Positions 26,472 to 35,251 of a stretch of 64,000 nt of DNA are shown piece after piece; the stretch's first letter is position 1, and the number at the start of each line of letters is the position of its first letter. The DNA is taken from the NCBI RefSeq assembly GCF_020905345.1, contig NZ_JAJJMO010000001.1, forward strand, positions 1,736,001-1,800,000. Direction: 5' to 3'. The notes under the pieces are model-generated. The model worked only from the letters and a program-made list of their open reading frames with translations, ran no database searches and was not told the origin of the DNA. This stretch comes from Flavobacterium pisciphilum. GTDB lineage: Bacteria; Bacteroidota; Bacteroidia; Flavobacteriales; Flavobacteriaceae. Both the position numbers and the translations under genes were made by a program.

Positions 26472-27749
26472 ATGAAAAAAAATTTACACCTTGTAATTAT
26501 TTGCTTAGTAAGTAGTATTATAGTCAATGCTCAACAACAAAAAGGAATTGTTGGCGCATCAAACTGGATGAATAAATGGACCAATTTTAAACCTGCTTCT
26601 ACAGAATATAATGAAGCTACAAATATTCTGGCAGGAACTATCGATAAGGACACCAAACTATACAAACGAAATACATATCAATTGGTTGGTGTCGTTTACG
26701 TAACAAAAAATGCCGTTTTAACAATCGAACCTGGAACTGTAATTAGAGGAGATGATAAAACTTGTGGCACGCTGGTAATAACAAATGGTTCTAAAATAAT
26801 TGCCGAAGGACAAGAAACAGATCCAATTATATTTACATCCAATAACAATGTTGCCGAAAGAAAACCAGGTGATTGGGGCGGAATAATCCTCCTTGGGAAA
26901 GCGCCTATTAATAAAATGGGAGGAATAAGTTTCTTAGACTTTAACCTAGATCCTGGTGTAAATCTTTATGGAGGACAAGATGCTGATGATAACTCTGGTA
27001 TTATAAAATACGTTCGTATCGAATATTCAGGTAGAAAATTAAATGCACTAAAAGAAATTAACGGACTATCACTAGCTGGAGTAGGTCGTAAAACCAAACT
27101 TGAATACATACAAATAAGCTATTCAAACGACGACTCATTTGAAGCTTATGGAGGGGATGTCATTATGAACAACTTAGTATCGTATCGAGCCACCGATGAT
27201 GATTTTGACTTTACTCAAGGGGTACAATGCACCATAAATAATAGTATTGCCATTCGTCACCCCTACTCATCAGATATCTCAGGTTCACGATGCTTTGAAA
27301 TAGATTCTTACGATAAAATTGAAAATAGTGACACGAGTAAAAAACTAACTAAGATAACGGCAAATAATGTCACTTTAGTAAATCTAGAAGAAAGCAATCA
27401 AGGGCTTGTTCGTGAAGCAGCTCATATTGGAGAGAATAGTTATTTTACATTAAACAATAGTATTATTTCGGGCTTTACACCATTTATGGTACTTCAAAGT
27501 AAAATTGGAGATGGAATTGTCAATCTTGAAAAAATAAATTTAAATGGAGTAGTAATTAATAATTGCAAAGGGGGAGTTTTAAGTGAGAATTCAAACTTTG
27601 ACTTGGGGATTAAAAACTGGTATCAAAACCCAGCTTTTGGTTTAGATTACACCAATAAAAAAAATATCGAACTATTTACTGAGCCCAATCTTAAAGGAAA
27701 TCCAGATTTTAGAGTAAATGTAAATAACACTTTAGTAAGTGGAAATTAG
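26472..27749 (+). CDS. Secreted protein, probable right-handed beta-helix
   Basis: A 425-residue protein with a signal peptide (residues 1-20, ending SIIVNAQ). The mature part has repeating short beta-strands with stacked asparagine and glycine turns: GVVYVTKNAVLTIEPGTVI, GTLVITNGSKIIAEGQ, DWGGIILLGKAPIN, LEYIQISYSND. This matches a family of secreted Bacteroidota proteins seen near surface or calcium-binding proteins, with no assigned function. There is no visible T9SS C-terminal domain. It stands alone between the YceI terminator and the trp leader. No catalytic residues of pectate lyases are evident. Confidence 0.65.
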   Translation: MKKNLHLVIICLVSSIIVNAQQQKGIVGASNWMNKWTNFKPASTEYNEATNILAGTIDKDTKLYKRNTYQLVGVVYVTKNAVLTIEPGTVIRGDDKTCGTLVITNGSKIIAEGQETDPIIFTSNNNVAERKPGDWGGIILLGKAPINKMGGISFLDFNLDPGVNLYGGQDADDNSGIIKYVRIEYSGRKLNALKEINGLSLAGVGRKTKLEYIQISYSNDDSFEAYGGDVIMNNLVSYRATDDDFDFTQGVQCTINNSIAIRHPYSSDISGSRCFEIDSYDKIENSDTSKKLTKITANNVTLVNLEESNQGLVREAAHIGENSYFTLNNSIISGFTPFMVLQSKIGDGIVNLEKINLNGVVINNCKGGVLSENSNFDLGIKNWYQNPAFGLDYTNKKNIELFTEPNLKGNPDFRVNVNNTLVSGN

Positions 27750-27846
27750 ACTATTAAAAAGGACGTTCTAAATAAATTTAACAAAAAATCAAAAAAAAAA
27801 TATTTTTTTTTTAAAACAATGTATGCGAATACTCAAATTACATTTA

Positions 27847-27854
27847 TATATTTG
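27847..27854 (+). promoter_or_regulatory. Candidate -7 element of the trp operon
   Basis: TATATTTG matches TAnnTTTG and lies 17 bp before the leader-peptide ATG. A transcript starting near 27860 would contain the entire attenuator. No -33 TTG is seen. Confidence 0.5.
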
Positions 27855-27871
27855 TACCAATCAAAACAGTT

Positions 27872-27928
27872 ATGAAAACAATTACAAATAATACTTGGTG
27901 GTGGAATAATTTACGTCAGTCGTCGTGA
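27872..27928 (+). CDS. trpL: trp operon leader peptide
   Basis: An 18-codon frame, MKTITNNTWWWNNLRQSS, ends at TGA. Three consecutive TGG codons (27896-27904) act as the tryptophan sensor. It lies between a -7 element and a strong terminator, all upstream of trpE. A ribosome stalled at the Trp codons would leave 27922-27928 free to pair with 27979-27985. One that reaches the stop codon would cover that segment. The arrangement is that of classical ribosome-mediated attenuation. Confidence 0.88.
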   Translation: MKTITNNTWWWNNLRQSS

Positions 27929-27998
27929 ACTAAGCTTCCTATGGTATTATTCAAACTATAAAAATGAAAGGCTTGTCATCACGACAGGCCTTTTTTTT
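27922..27998 (+). promoter_or_regulatory. trp attenuator: antiterminator segment and intrinsic terminator
   Basis: Terminator: AAAGGCTTGTC (27967-27977) pairs with GACAGGCCTTT (27983-27993) with one G-U pair, followed by a run of T. Competing pairing: GTCGTGA (27922-27928, overlapping the leader stop codon) is complementary to TCACGAC (27979-27985). Using it would break the bottom of the terminator's 3' arm and its loop. A further 7-bp pairing, GAATAAT (27903-27909) with ATTATTC (27946-27952), could form a pause hairpin. Confidence 0.8.
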
Positions 27999-28050
27999 GT
28001 ACCTATTTTTTTTAAAGAAACAATATACTAAACCTTAAAAAACAAACACT

Positions 28051-29454
28051 TTGAAACCTTTTATACTCAACACACACTACAAACAAATCCTTGCAGACAC
28101 TGTAACACCTGTAAGCATCTATTTCAAAATTAGAGATAAATTCCCTAATAGCTTACTTCTGGAAAGTAGCGATTATCACGGAAACGACAATAGTTTCTCG
28201 TATATCTGCTGTAATCCTATTGCAAGTATTAAAATAGAGAACGAAACTATTTCTAAAACCTACCCTGATGGAACATCAGAAAAAATAGCTATAGATGATT
28301 CTACTAATATTCCAGAGATTATTCAGGAATTTTCAGGACAGTTCAAATCGGAGAAAAACAACTTTAAATTCATCAACAACGGATTATTCGGATATATTTC
28401 ATACGATGCTGTTCGCTATTTTGAAAAAGTAACTATTGCAAAAAAAGACAATAGCATTTCTATTCCAGATGTATATTATGCAGTATATCAAAATATAATT
28501 GCAATAAATCATTTCAAAAATGAAGCATACATCTTTTGCCATAGTGTAGATGGAAGAAATAATATCTCAGAAATAGAACAATTATTACAGTCTAGAAATA
28601 TAGCATCTTACCAATTCTCAAAAGAAGGTGAAGGATTTTCTAACTTAACCGATGAGGAGTTCAAGCATAATGTGGCTTTGGCAAAAAAACATTGTTTCCG
28701 CGGTGATGTATTCCAATTGGTTTTATCACGCAGATTTACACAAGGATTTAAAGGAGATGAATTTAATGTGTACAGAGCATTAAGAAGTATCAACCCTTCA
28801 CCTTATTTATTCTTTTTTGATTATGGAGATTTTAAAATATTTGGTTCTTCGCCCGAAGCACAAATTATTGTAAAAAATCGTAAAGCCGAAATTCATCCTA
28901 TTGCTGGAACTTTCAAAAGAACTGGTAATGACGAACAAGATGCTGTTTTAGCAAAACAATTATCAGAAGATAAAAAAGAAAATAGCGAGCACGTAATGTT
29001 AGTTGATTTGGCTAGAAATGATTTAAGCCGTAACGGACATGATGTAAACGTAGAGAAATATCGCGAAGTTCAGTTTTTCTCTCATGTTATTCACTTAGTA
29101 TCAAAAGTTACAGGGCATCTACATGAAAAAGCAACTACTATGCAAGTTGTTGCTGACACATTTCCAGCAGGAACATTAAGCGGAGCACCTAAACACAGAG
29201 CCATGCAGCTTATTGAAGAATACGAAAAAACCAATCGTAATTTTTATGGTGGTGCAATTGGATTTATGGACTTTGAAGGCAATTTTAATCACGCTATTAT
29301 GATTCGAACCTTCTTAAGCAAAAATCACCAATTACATTGTCAGGCTGGAGCAGGAATTGTAGCAAATTCTGATGAAGAAAGCGAAATGCAAGAAGTTTAC
29401 AATAAATTAAGAGCATTAAATACTGCCTTAGAAATGGCAGAAAACATTAAATAA
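28051..29454 (+). CDS. trpE: Anthranilate synthase component I
   Basis: A 467-residue chorismate-using enzyme. The N-terminal domain is followed by the catalytic chorismate-binding domain (FKHNVALAKKHCFRGDVFQLVLSRRF, SPEAQIIVKNRKAEIHPIAGTFKR, LVDLARNDLSRN, FPAGTLSGAPKHRAMQLI). It makes anthranilate from chorismate using ammonia supplied by TrpG. The start is TTG at 28051. No ATG lies near, and this start gives the family N-terminus. It is the first structural gene after the attenuator. Confidence 0.94.
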   Translation: MKPFILNTHYKQILADTVTPVSIYFKIRDKFPNSLLLESSDYHGNDNSFSYICCNPIASIKIENETISKTYPDGTSEKIAIDDSTNIPEIIQEFSGQFKSEKNNFKFINNGLFGYISYDAVRYFEKVTIAKKDNSISIPDVYYAVYQNIIAINHFKNEAYIFCHSVDGRNNISEIEQLLQSRNIASYQFSKEGEGFSNLTDEEFKHNVALAKKHCFRGDVFQLVLSRRFTQGFKGDEFNVYRALRSINPSPYLFFFDYGDFKIFGSSPEAQIIVKNRKAEIHPIAGTFKRTGNDEQDAVLAKQLSEDKKENSEHVMLVDLARNDLSRNGHDVNVEKYREVQFFSHVIHLVSKVTGHLHEKATTMQVVADTFPAGTLSGAPKHRAMQLIEEYEKTNRNFYGGAIGFMDFEGNFNHAIMIRTFLSKNHQLHCQAGAGIVANSDEESEMQEVYNKLRALNTALEMAENIK

Positions 29455-29474
29455 AAACTAACAACCTAAAAACT

Positions 29475-29933
29475 ATGAAAAACACTATTGCATTATTATT
29501 GGTTATGACATTTTTAAGTTCTTGTAATGATAAAAAACAGCCAGAAACTACAACTGCTAAAAAAGACATTGAAGGAACCTGGCGACTAATTTCGGCAGAG
29601 ACAACTGAAAAAGATTCCACTTTTTCAACATTCAATCCAAAAACCAAAATGATAAAAATTATAAATGACTCTCACTTTGCATTCTTTAACCATGACTTAA
29701 ATAATGGAAAAAAAGAAGATGCTTTATTCTTCGGAGGTGGAGGAAAATATACTTTAAAAGATAGTACATACACAGAGAATTTAGAATATTTCAATAATAG
29801 AGATTGGGAAAACAACAAATTTGAATTTACAGTAAAAGTTAAAAACGATACTTTAACTCAAAAAGGAGTTGAAAAAATTGAAAAACTTGGAATCAATAGA
29901 ATAATTATCGAAAAATACGTTCGAGAAAAATAA
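29475..29933 (+). CDS. Lipocalin-like lipoprotein of unknown function
   Basis: A 152-residue lipoprotein. The signal LLLVMTFLSSC provides a lipobox with C16 or C17. The mature part begins DIEGTWRLISAET, the entry motif of lipocalin-like domains in Bacteroidota, then alternating strands. The ligand is unknown. It lies 20 bp after trpE and before trpG, so it sits inside the tryptophan operon without an obvious metabolic link. Confidence 0.7.
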   Translation: MKNTIALLLVMTFLSSCNDKKQPETTTAKKDIEGTWRLISAETTEKDSTFSTFNPKTKMIKIINDSHFAFFNHDLNNGKKEDALFFGGGGKYTLKDSTYTENLEYFNNRDWENNKFEFTVKVKNDTLTQKGVEKIEKLGINRIIIEKYVREK

Positions 29934-29959
29934 ACAAAAATTAGTTTTAAGTTATTGGA

Positions 29960-30128
29960 TTATGCATTTAATCGCAAAGAACGCTAAACTATAGACCTCT
30001 TTGATTTTATAAAAACACAAAGTTCGCAAAGCTTTGAATTGATTTTAACTTTGCGTTTTTCAACAGCTTTTAAATAAAACACTTTGCGCCCTTTGCGGTT
30101 AAATACCCAAAGCTAAGCAACTTGAAAC
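29960..30128. repeat. CTTTGCG-type word repeats between lipoprotein gene and trpG
   Basis: Words such as AATCGCAAAGAACGC, ACAAAGTTCGCAAAGC, AACTTTGCG and CACTTTGCGCCCTTTGCGG occur. The first half is roughly the inverse complement of the second, so the transcript could fold. A GGCTTTAGCC word follows at about 30139. The gap has no coding sequence. Confidence 0.65.
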
Positions 30129-30180
30129 CTGACACGAGGCTTTAGCCGAATTGGCGAAGCAAACAAAAATAAAAAAAAAA

Positions 30181-30747
30181 ATGAAAAAAATATTAGTAAT
30201 AGATAACTACGATAGCTTCACTTATAATCTTGTACATTATTTAGAAGATTTAGATTGCGAAGTAACTGTATATAGAAATGATGAATTTGATATTGATGAA
30301 ATTGCTGGTTTCGATAAAATATTGCTTTCACCAGGGCCAGGAATTCCAGACGAAGCAGGATTACTAAAAGCTGTTATTCAAAAATATGCACCTACTAAAA
30401 GTATTCTTGGTGTATGTTTAGGACAACAAGCAATTGGTGAAGTTTTTGGAGGAACACTTTCAAATCTTGATAAAGTATATCATGGTGTTGCAACAAATGT
30501 AAAAACGGTTGTTGACGATGAGTCATTATTCGAAGGTTTAGGAAAAGAATTTGAAGTTGGTCGTTATCATTCATGGGTTGTCGACGCAAGTTTACCTGAT
30601 GTTCTTGAAGCTACATCTTATGACGAAAATGGTCAAGTAATGTCACTAAGACACAGAACCTTTGATGTACGTGGGGTACAGTTTCATCCAGAAAGTGTAT
30701 TAACACCAAACGGAAAGAAAATGTTAGAGAATTGGATTAAGAGTTAG
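30181..30747 (+). CDS. trpG: Anthranilate synthase component II (glutamine amidotransferase)
   Basis: A 188-residue class I glutamine amidotransferase. It shows DNYDSFTYNLVHYLEDL at the start, the oxyanion strand LSPGPGIPDEAG, the nucleophile cysteine in GVCLGQQAIGEVFGG and the His-Glu pair in VQFHPESVLTP. It supplies ammonia to TrpE. The ATG at 30181 is chosen; a TTG at 30151 would only add a lysine-rich tail from the poly-A stretch. Confidence 0.94.
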   Translation: MKKILVIDNYDSFTYNLVHYLEDLDCEVTVYRNDEFDIDEIAGFDKILLSPGPGIPDEAGLLKAVIQKYAPTKSILGVCLGQQAIGEVFGGTLSNLDKVYHGVATNVKTVVDDESLFEGLGKEFEVGRYHSWVVDASLPDVLEATSYDENGQVMSLRHRTFDVRGVQFHPESVLTPNGKKMLENWIKS

Positions 30748-30807
30748 TTATTAGTAAGCCGTTCACATCTCACCTTTAACATTTTACATTTCACAATCTA
30801 AAAACAA

Positions 30808-31215
30808 ATGGAAATATCAATTTTAGCAACCAAAGAAATTAATCTCGAAGACATACTACCATTGTATGAAGCAAACGAATGGAGTTCAGCTAAAAAGCCT
30901 GATTTATTATACAAAGGACTTTTAAATTCTGAAACTTTAATTTCAGCTTGGGAAGGAAAAAAGTTAATCGGACTTGGCAATGCAATTTCTGATGGTTATT
31001 TAACAGTTTATTATCCGCACTTATTGGTACTTCCTGAATATCAAGGAAAGGGAATTGGAAAATTAATTTTAGATAAATTACAAGAAAAGTACGCTCACTT
31101 TCATATGCAAATGCTAACAGCAGATGGAAGGTCAGTTGATTTTTATAAAAAGAATGGTTTTGAACGTGCAGGAAAAACGGAACCAATGTGGATTTATCAA
31201 GGAAATGAACATTAA
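30808..31215 (+). CDS. GNAT-family N-acetyltransferase
   Basis: A 135-residue protein with the acetyl-CoA binding motif LLVLPEYQGKGIGKLILDKL (V-x-x-x-x-Q-x-x-G-x-G/A type) and the closing segment DFYKKNGFERAG. Length and fold are normal for small GNAT enzymes. The acceptor is unknown. It lies between trpG and trpD in the tryptophan operon, another gene with no evident role in the pathway. Confidence 0.85.
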   Translation: MEISILATKEINLEDILPLYEANEWSSAKKPDLLYKGLLNSETLISAWEGKKLIGLGNAISDGYLTVYYPHLLVLPEYQGKGIGKLILDKLQEKYAHFHMQMLTADGRSVDFYKKNGFERAGKTEPMWIYQGNEH

Positions 31216-31246
31216 AAAATATTCAGTCGCGCTTTGTAGTAAAAAA

Positions 31247-31282
31247 ACTTAGAACCTTAGTCACTCAGTACCTAAGAACCTT
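31247..31282. repeat. AACCTTAG-type word repeat before trpD
   Basis: ACTTAGAACCTTAGTCACT and CAGTACCTAAGAACCTT lie 11 bp before the trpD start codon. They are in the same orientation as the right half of the 2884-3575 block. Confidence 0.65.
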
Positions 31283-31293
31283 AAAAATAAAAA

Positions 31294-32286
31294 ATGAAAA
31301 ATATATTAAACAAATTAATCAATCATGAAGTCCTTACGAAAGAAGAGGCAAAAAATGTATTGATTAACATATCAAATGGAGATTATAATCCAAGTCAGAT
31401 ATCGGCATTCCTTACTATATTTATGATGCGAAGTATTAGCATCGAAGAATTGTCAGGTTTTCGTGAAGCCCTATTGGATTTATGCATTCGTATCGATTTA
31501 TCAGCTTACAATACTATTGATTTGTGCGGAACTGGTGGTGATGGAAAAGACACTTTCAACATCTCAACTTTAGCTTCTTTTGTAGCTGCTGGAGCAGGGA
31601 TAAAAGTTGCCAAACATGGTAACTACGGTGTTTCTTCTATCTCAGGATCTAGCAACGTAATGGAAAAGATGGGAATCAAATTCACCAATGATGCCGATTT
31701 TCTTGAAAAATGTATTGATAAAGCAGGGATATGTGTACTTCACGCTCCATTGTTTCACCCTGCTATGAAAAATGTGGGACCAATAAGAAAAGAACTAGCA
31801 GTAAAAACATTCTTTAATATGTTAGGACCAATGGTAAATCCTTCATTTCCTAATAACCAATTAGTTGGAGTATTTAATCTGGAATTAGCTAGAATGTACG
31901 CCTATTTATATCAAAATACTAATGTGAATTTTACGATTTTACATTCGCTTGACGGTTATGATGAGGTTTCATTAACTGGTCCAACAAAGATTATCACAAG
32001 CACAATGGAAGGAATGTTGAATCCAAGTGACTTCGGTATTCGTCTATTAGCGCAAAGCGAAATAGAAGGTGGAAAAACAATCGAAGAATCAGCAGAAATA
32101 TTTACAAATATCATTTCAGGAAAAGGAACTGAGGCACAAAACAATGTAGTTTGCGCTAATGCAGCAATGGCAATTGCAACAGTTACAAAATGCACACCTC
32201 AGGATGGTTTTGAATTAGCAAAAGAAAGTCTATTTTCTGGGAAAGCACATGGTGTGATTAAAAAATTGAAAGATTTAATGAATTAA
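31294..32286 (+). CDS. trpD: Anthranilate phosphoribosyltransferase
   Basis: A 330-residue enzyme that joins anthranilate to PRPP. Family signatures are present: DLCGTGGDGKDTFNIST (PRPP-binding), KHGNYGVSSISGSSNVMEKMG, HPAMKNVGPIRKELAVKTFFNMLGP and HSLDGYDEVSLTGPT. Length is full. It is third of the trp genes. Confidence 0.95.
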   Translation: MKNILNKLINHEVLTKEEAKNVLINISNGDYNPSQISAFLTIFMMRSISIEELSGFREALLDLCIRIDLSAYNTIDLCGTGGDGKDTFNISTLASFVAAGAGIKVAKHGNYGVSSISGSSNVMEKMGIKFTNDADFLEKCIDKAGICVLHAPLFHPAMKNVGPIRKELAVKTFFNMLGPMVNPSFPNNQLVGVFNLELARMYAYLYQNTNVNFTILHSLDGYDEVSLTGPTKIITSTMEGMLNPSDFGIRLLAQSEIEGGKTIEESAEIFTNIISGKGTEAQNNVVCANAAMAIATVTKCTPQDGFELAKESLFSGKAHGVIKKLKDLMN

Positions 32287-32298
32287 AAAAACACTGAA

Positions 32299-32482
32299 AT
32301 GACAAAATCTTTTAAAAATTTCGAAAGGAAGTTGCGCAGAAGTTAGAAGTATGTTAATACAAGCACGTGAACTTAACTTCTGTGACCAAAAAGAAATTCA
32401 AGAAAGTTATCAGATAAGTATTGAGATTTCTCAAAACCTGTCCAATTTCATAAAATACTTAAGTACTAAAATTAAAAATTAA
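32299..32482 (+). pseudogene. Remnant of a four-helix-bundle (IVP/S23-like) gene
   Basis: An ATG at 32299 opens MTKSFKNFE and stops early. A second frame, shifted by one base, runs from about 32327 to the TAA at 32480-32482 and reads GSCAEVRSMLIQARELNF, ending NFIKYLSTKIKN. That second part matches the C-terminal half of the intact IVP protein at 43454 (GSLFEMQTQLEIAKNIAYL, ending SFIKKLKQ) in spacing and pattern. The middle of the gene, with the RRSS and NIAEG motifs, is missing. It looks like an internal deletion plus frameshift between trpD and trpC. Confidence 0.75.
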
Positions 32483-32541
32483 TTGATATACGGAATTTTA
32501 AAATTTTTCAATCTTTTAATTTTTAAATAATAATAAAAAAC

Positions 32542-33321
32542 ATGAATATACTCGATAAAATAATAGTAGATAAAAAAAGAGAAGTAGTTCTTAAGAAATC
32601 AATAATTCCAGTTTCTCAGCTAGAAGCGTCGGTATTCTTTGAGAGAAAAACAATCTCATTACGTCAGAGATTAAGTGAAAGCAGTACTGGAATCATAGCA
32701 GAACATAAACGTCGCTCCCCTTCTAAATCGATAATAAATCAAAATTTCACAGTTGAAGAAGTAGTAAAAGGATATGAAAATGCAGGTGCTTGTGGAATTT
32801 CTGTATTAACTGATGGAAAATATTTTGGTGGTTCACTTGACGATTTACTTTTAGCCAGAGCTTCGGTAAATATTCCGCTATTGCGAAAAGAATTCATAGT
32901 TGATGAATATCAGATATTAGAAGCCAAAGCACATGGAGCTGATTTAATTTTGCTTATTGCTGCTGTTTTAACAAGAGAAGAAATCAAATCACTATCTTCA
33001 TTTGCAAAGCAATTAGGATTAGAAGTTTTACTAGAAGTACACAATCAAGAAGAGCTAGAAAAATCAATCATGCCAACATTGGATATGATAGGTGTTAATA
33101 ACAGAAACCTAAAAACATTCGAAGTAAGCTTGGATTTCAGCAAACAACTGGCAGCCCAAATTCCTGATGAATTTGTGAAAGTTTCAGAAAGCGGAATCTC
33201 ATCTATCGAAGCTATTACTGAATTAAAACCTTACGGTTACAAAGGATTCTTGATTGGTGAGAATTTCATGAAAACTGATAATGCTGGACAAGCAGCTACC
33301 GATTTTATCAAACAGCTTTAG
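32542..33321 (+). CDS. trpC: Indole-3-glycerol phosphate synthase
   Basis: A 259-residue TIM-barrel enzyme. It begins MNILDKIIVDKKREV and contains IIAEHKRRSPSKSII (catalytic lysine region), ISVLTDGKYFGGSLDDL, LLRKEFIVDEYQILEAKAHGADLILLI, IGVNNRNLKTFEV and VSESGIS. It closes the indole ring from the TrpF product. TrpC and TrpF are separate genes here. Confidence 0.95.
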   Translation: MNILDKIIVDKKREVVLKKSIIPVSQLEASVFFERKTISLRQRLSESSTGIIAEHKRRSPSKSIINQNFTVEEVVKGYENAGACGISVLTDGKYFGGSLDDLLLARASVNIPLLRKEFIVDEYQILEAKAHGADLILLIAAVLTREEIKSLSSFAKQLGLEVLLEVHNQEELEKSIMPTLDMIGVNNRNLKTFEVSLDFSKQLAAQIPDEFVKVSESGISSIEAITELKPYGYKGFLIGENFMKTDNAGQAATDFIKQL

Positions 33322-33343
33322 ACTATTAGCAAAAAATAATCAG

Positions 33344-33417
33344 CACAAAACTTTGTGACCTTTGCGATTTTAATGATTTAGAATATAAGAAACCTTGCGC
33401 CCTTTGCGGTTAAACTT
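33344..33417. repeat. CTTTGCG-type word repeat before trpF
   Basis: ACTTTGTGACCTTTGCGAT and CTTGCGCCCTTTGCGGTTAA occupy most of the trpC-trpF gap and end 8 bp before the trpF ATG. It is the same word family as at 29960-30128. Confidence 0.65.
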
Positions 33418-33424
33418 TAAAAAT

Positions 33425-34066
33425 ATGAAACTAAAAATCTGTGGTATGAAATATCCCGAAAATATAATTGAAGTGGGCTCACTCCTACCCGATTATATGG
33501 GATTTATCTTCTGGGAAAAATCAGCTCGGTATTTTAACGGAATCATACCTGATTTACCAAAATCGATAAAAAAAGTCGGAGTATTTGTAAATCAAAGTCA
33601 GGAAGAAATTAGCAGCAAAATTTTGAAATACGATTTGCAAGCCATACAATTACATGGTCACGAATCGGTTGAATTCTGTAAAGAGCTAAAAAATAAAATA
33701 GATCCCAAAATTGAACTCATCAAAGTATTTTCTGCCGATGAAGATTTTGATTTTGAAGTATTAAAACCATACGAATCGGTTTGTGATTACTTCCTTTTTG
33801 ACACCAAAGGAAAATTACCCGGTGGAAATGGAACCACGTTTGATTGGAGAATATTAAATAAATACAATTCGACAAAACCGTTCTTCCTTAGTGGCGGAAT
33901 TGGAATTGAAGAATTAGAAACAATAAAGGAAATTTCGAAAACCAATTTACCTATTTATGCCATCGATGTAAATAGCAAATTCGAAATCGAACCCGGATTA
34001 AAAAACACACAACAATGCAAAGATGCAACACAATACATCGCTGCAAATAACAAAACAAAAGAGTAA
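33425..34066 (+). CDS. trpF: Phosphoribosylanthranilate isomerase
   Basis: A 213-residue TIM-barrel isomerase. It begins MKLKICGMKYPENI, with the catalytic cysteine in the KICGMK motif. YMGFIFWEKSAR, AIQLHGHE, LFDTKGKLPGGNGTTFDW and FLSGGIG follow. The ATG at 33425 fits the family N-terminus; an upstream TTG lies in the word repeat. It starts close to trpB, separated from it by only 3 bp at its end. Confidence 0.94.
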   Translation: MKLKICGMKYPENIIEVGSLLPDYMGFIFWEKSARYFNGIIPDLPKSIKKVGVFVNQSQEEISSKILKYDLQAIQLHGHESVEFCKELKNKIDPKIELIKVFSADEDFDFEVLKPYESVCDYFLFDTKGKLPGGNGTTFDWRILNKYNSTKPFFLSGGIGIEELETIKEISKTNLPIYAIDVNSKFEIEPGLKNTQQCKDATQYIAANNKTKE

Positions 34067-34069
34067 ATT

Positions 34070-35251
34070 ATGTCATACAATGTTAATAAAAAAGGCTATT
34101 ACGGCGAATTTGGAGGAGCTTACATTCCCGAAATGTTATATCCAAATGTAGAAGAATTACGTCAGAATTATTTAAAAATAACAGAAGAACCAAGCTTTAA
34201 AGCAGAGTTTGATGCTTTACTAAAAGATTATGTAGGTCGTCCTACTCCACTGTATTTTGCAAAAAGACTTTCGGAAAAATACAACACCAAAATCTATTTA
34301 AAGCGAGAAGATTTGTGTCATACAGGAGCACATAAAGTTAACAATACCATTGGGCAAATTTTACTAGCAAAACGTTTAGGTAAAAACCGAATCATTGCCG
34401 AAACTGGAGCGGGACAACACGGCGTTGCAACTGCTACTGTTTGTGCATTAATGGGTTTACAATGTATTGTTTATATGGGTGAAATCGACATTAAACGTCA
34501 AGCTCCCAATGTAGCTCGTATGAAAATGTTAGGCGCCGAAGTTCGCCCAGCACTTTCAGGTTCAAAAACCTTAAAAGATGCTACAAACGAAGCTATTCGT
34601 GATTGGATTAATAATCCTGTCGATACTTATTACATCATTGGTTCCGTAGTCGGTCCACATCCATATCCTGATATGGTGGCTCGTTTCCAAAGTGTAATTT
34701 CTGCCGAAATAAAAGCACAATTATTAGAAAAAGAAGGTCGCGAAAATCCAGATCATGTTATCGCTTGCGTAGGTGGAGGAAGTAATGCTGCCGGAGCATT
34801 TTACCATTTCCTTGACGAAAAAGAGGTAAATATAATTGCTGTTGAGGCAGCTGGTTTAGGTGTTGACTCTGGCGAAAGTGCAGCAACATCAGCATTAGGA
34901 AAAATAGGAATCATCCACGGAAGTAAAACATTATTAATGCAAACTCCTGATGGACAAATTACCGAGCCTTACTCAATATCAGCAGGATTAGATTACCCAG
35001 GAGTTGGTCCAATGCACGCACATTTATTTGCTTCAGGCAGAGCCGAATTTATTTCGATTACAGATGATGAAGCTATGCAATTTGGTTTACAATTATCTAA
35101 AACAGAAGGGATCATTCCAGCAATCGAAAGTGCGCATGCATTTGCAGTTCTAGAGCAAAAGAAATTTGGACCCGACGAAATTGTAGTAATCAATTTATCT
35201 GGTCGAGGCGATAAAGATTTAAACACATATATCGATTATTTCAAATTATAG
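34070..35251 (+). CDS. trpB: Tryptophan synthase beta chain
   Basis: A 393-residue PLP enzyme. It begins with [17 protein letters not shown], then [20 protein letters not shown] with the PLP-binding lysine, [28 protein letters not shown] and [13 protein letters not shown] (phosphate loop). It joins indole to serine. It starts three bases after trpF. A structured repeat and an amidase gene separate it from trpA, its usual immediate partner. Confidence 0.96.
   Translation: MSYNVNKKGYYGEFGGAYIPEMLYPNVEELRQNYLKITEEPSFKAEFDALLKDYVGRPTPLYFAKRLSEKYNTKIYLKREDLCHTGAHKVNNTIGQILLAKRLGKNRIIAETGAGQHGVATATVCALMGLQCIVYMGEIDIKRQAPNVARMKMLGAEVRPALSGSKTLKDATNEAIRDWINNPVDTYYIIGSVVGPHPYPDMVARFQSVISAEIKAQLLEKEGRENPDHVIACVGGGSNAAGAFYHFLDEKEVNIIAVEAAGLGVDSGESAATSALGKIGIIHGSKTLLMQTPDGQITEPYSISAGLDYPGVGPMHAHLFASGRAEFISITDDEAMQFGLQLSKTEGIIPAIESAHAFAVLEQKKFGPDEIVVINLSGRGDKDLNTYIDYFKL

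Noticed and set aside
27780..27830. Riboswitch upstream of trpE
   Set aside because: The region is poly-A/T rich without structure. Control is better explained by the leader peptide and terminator that follow.
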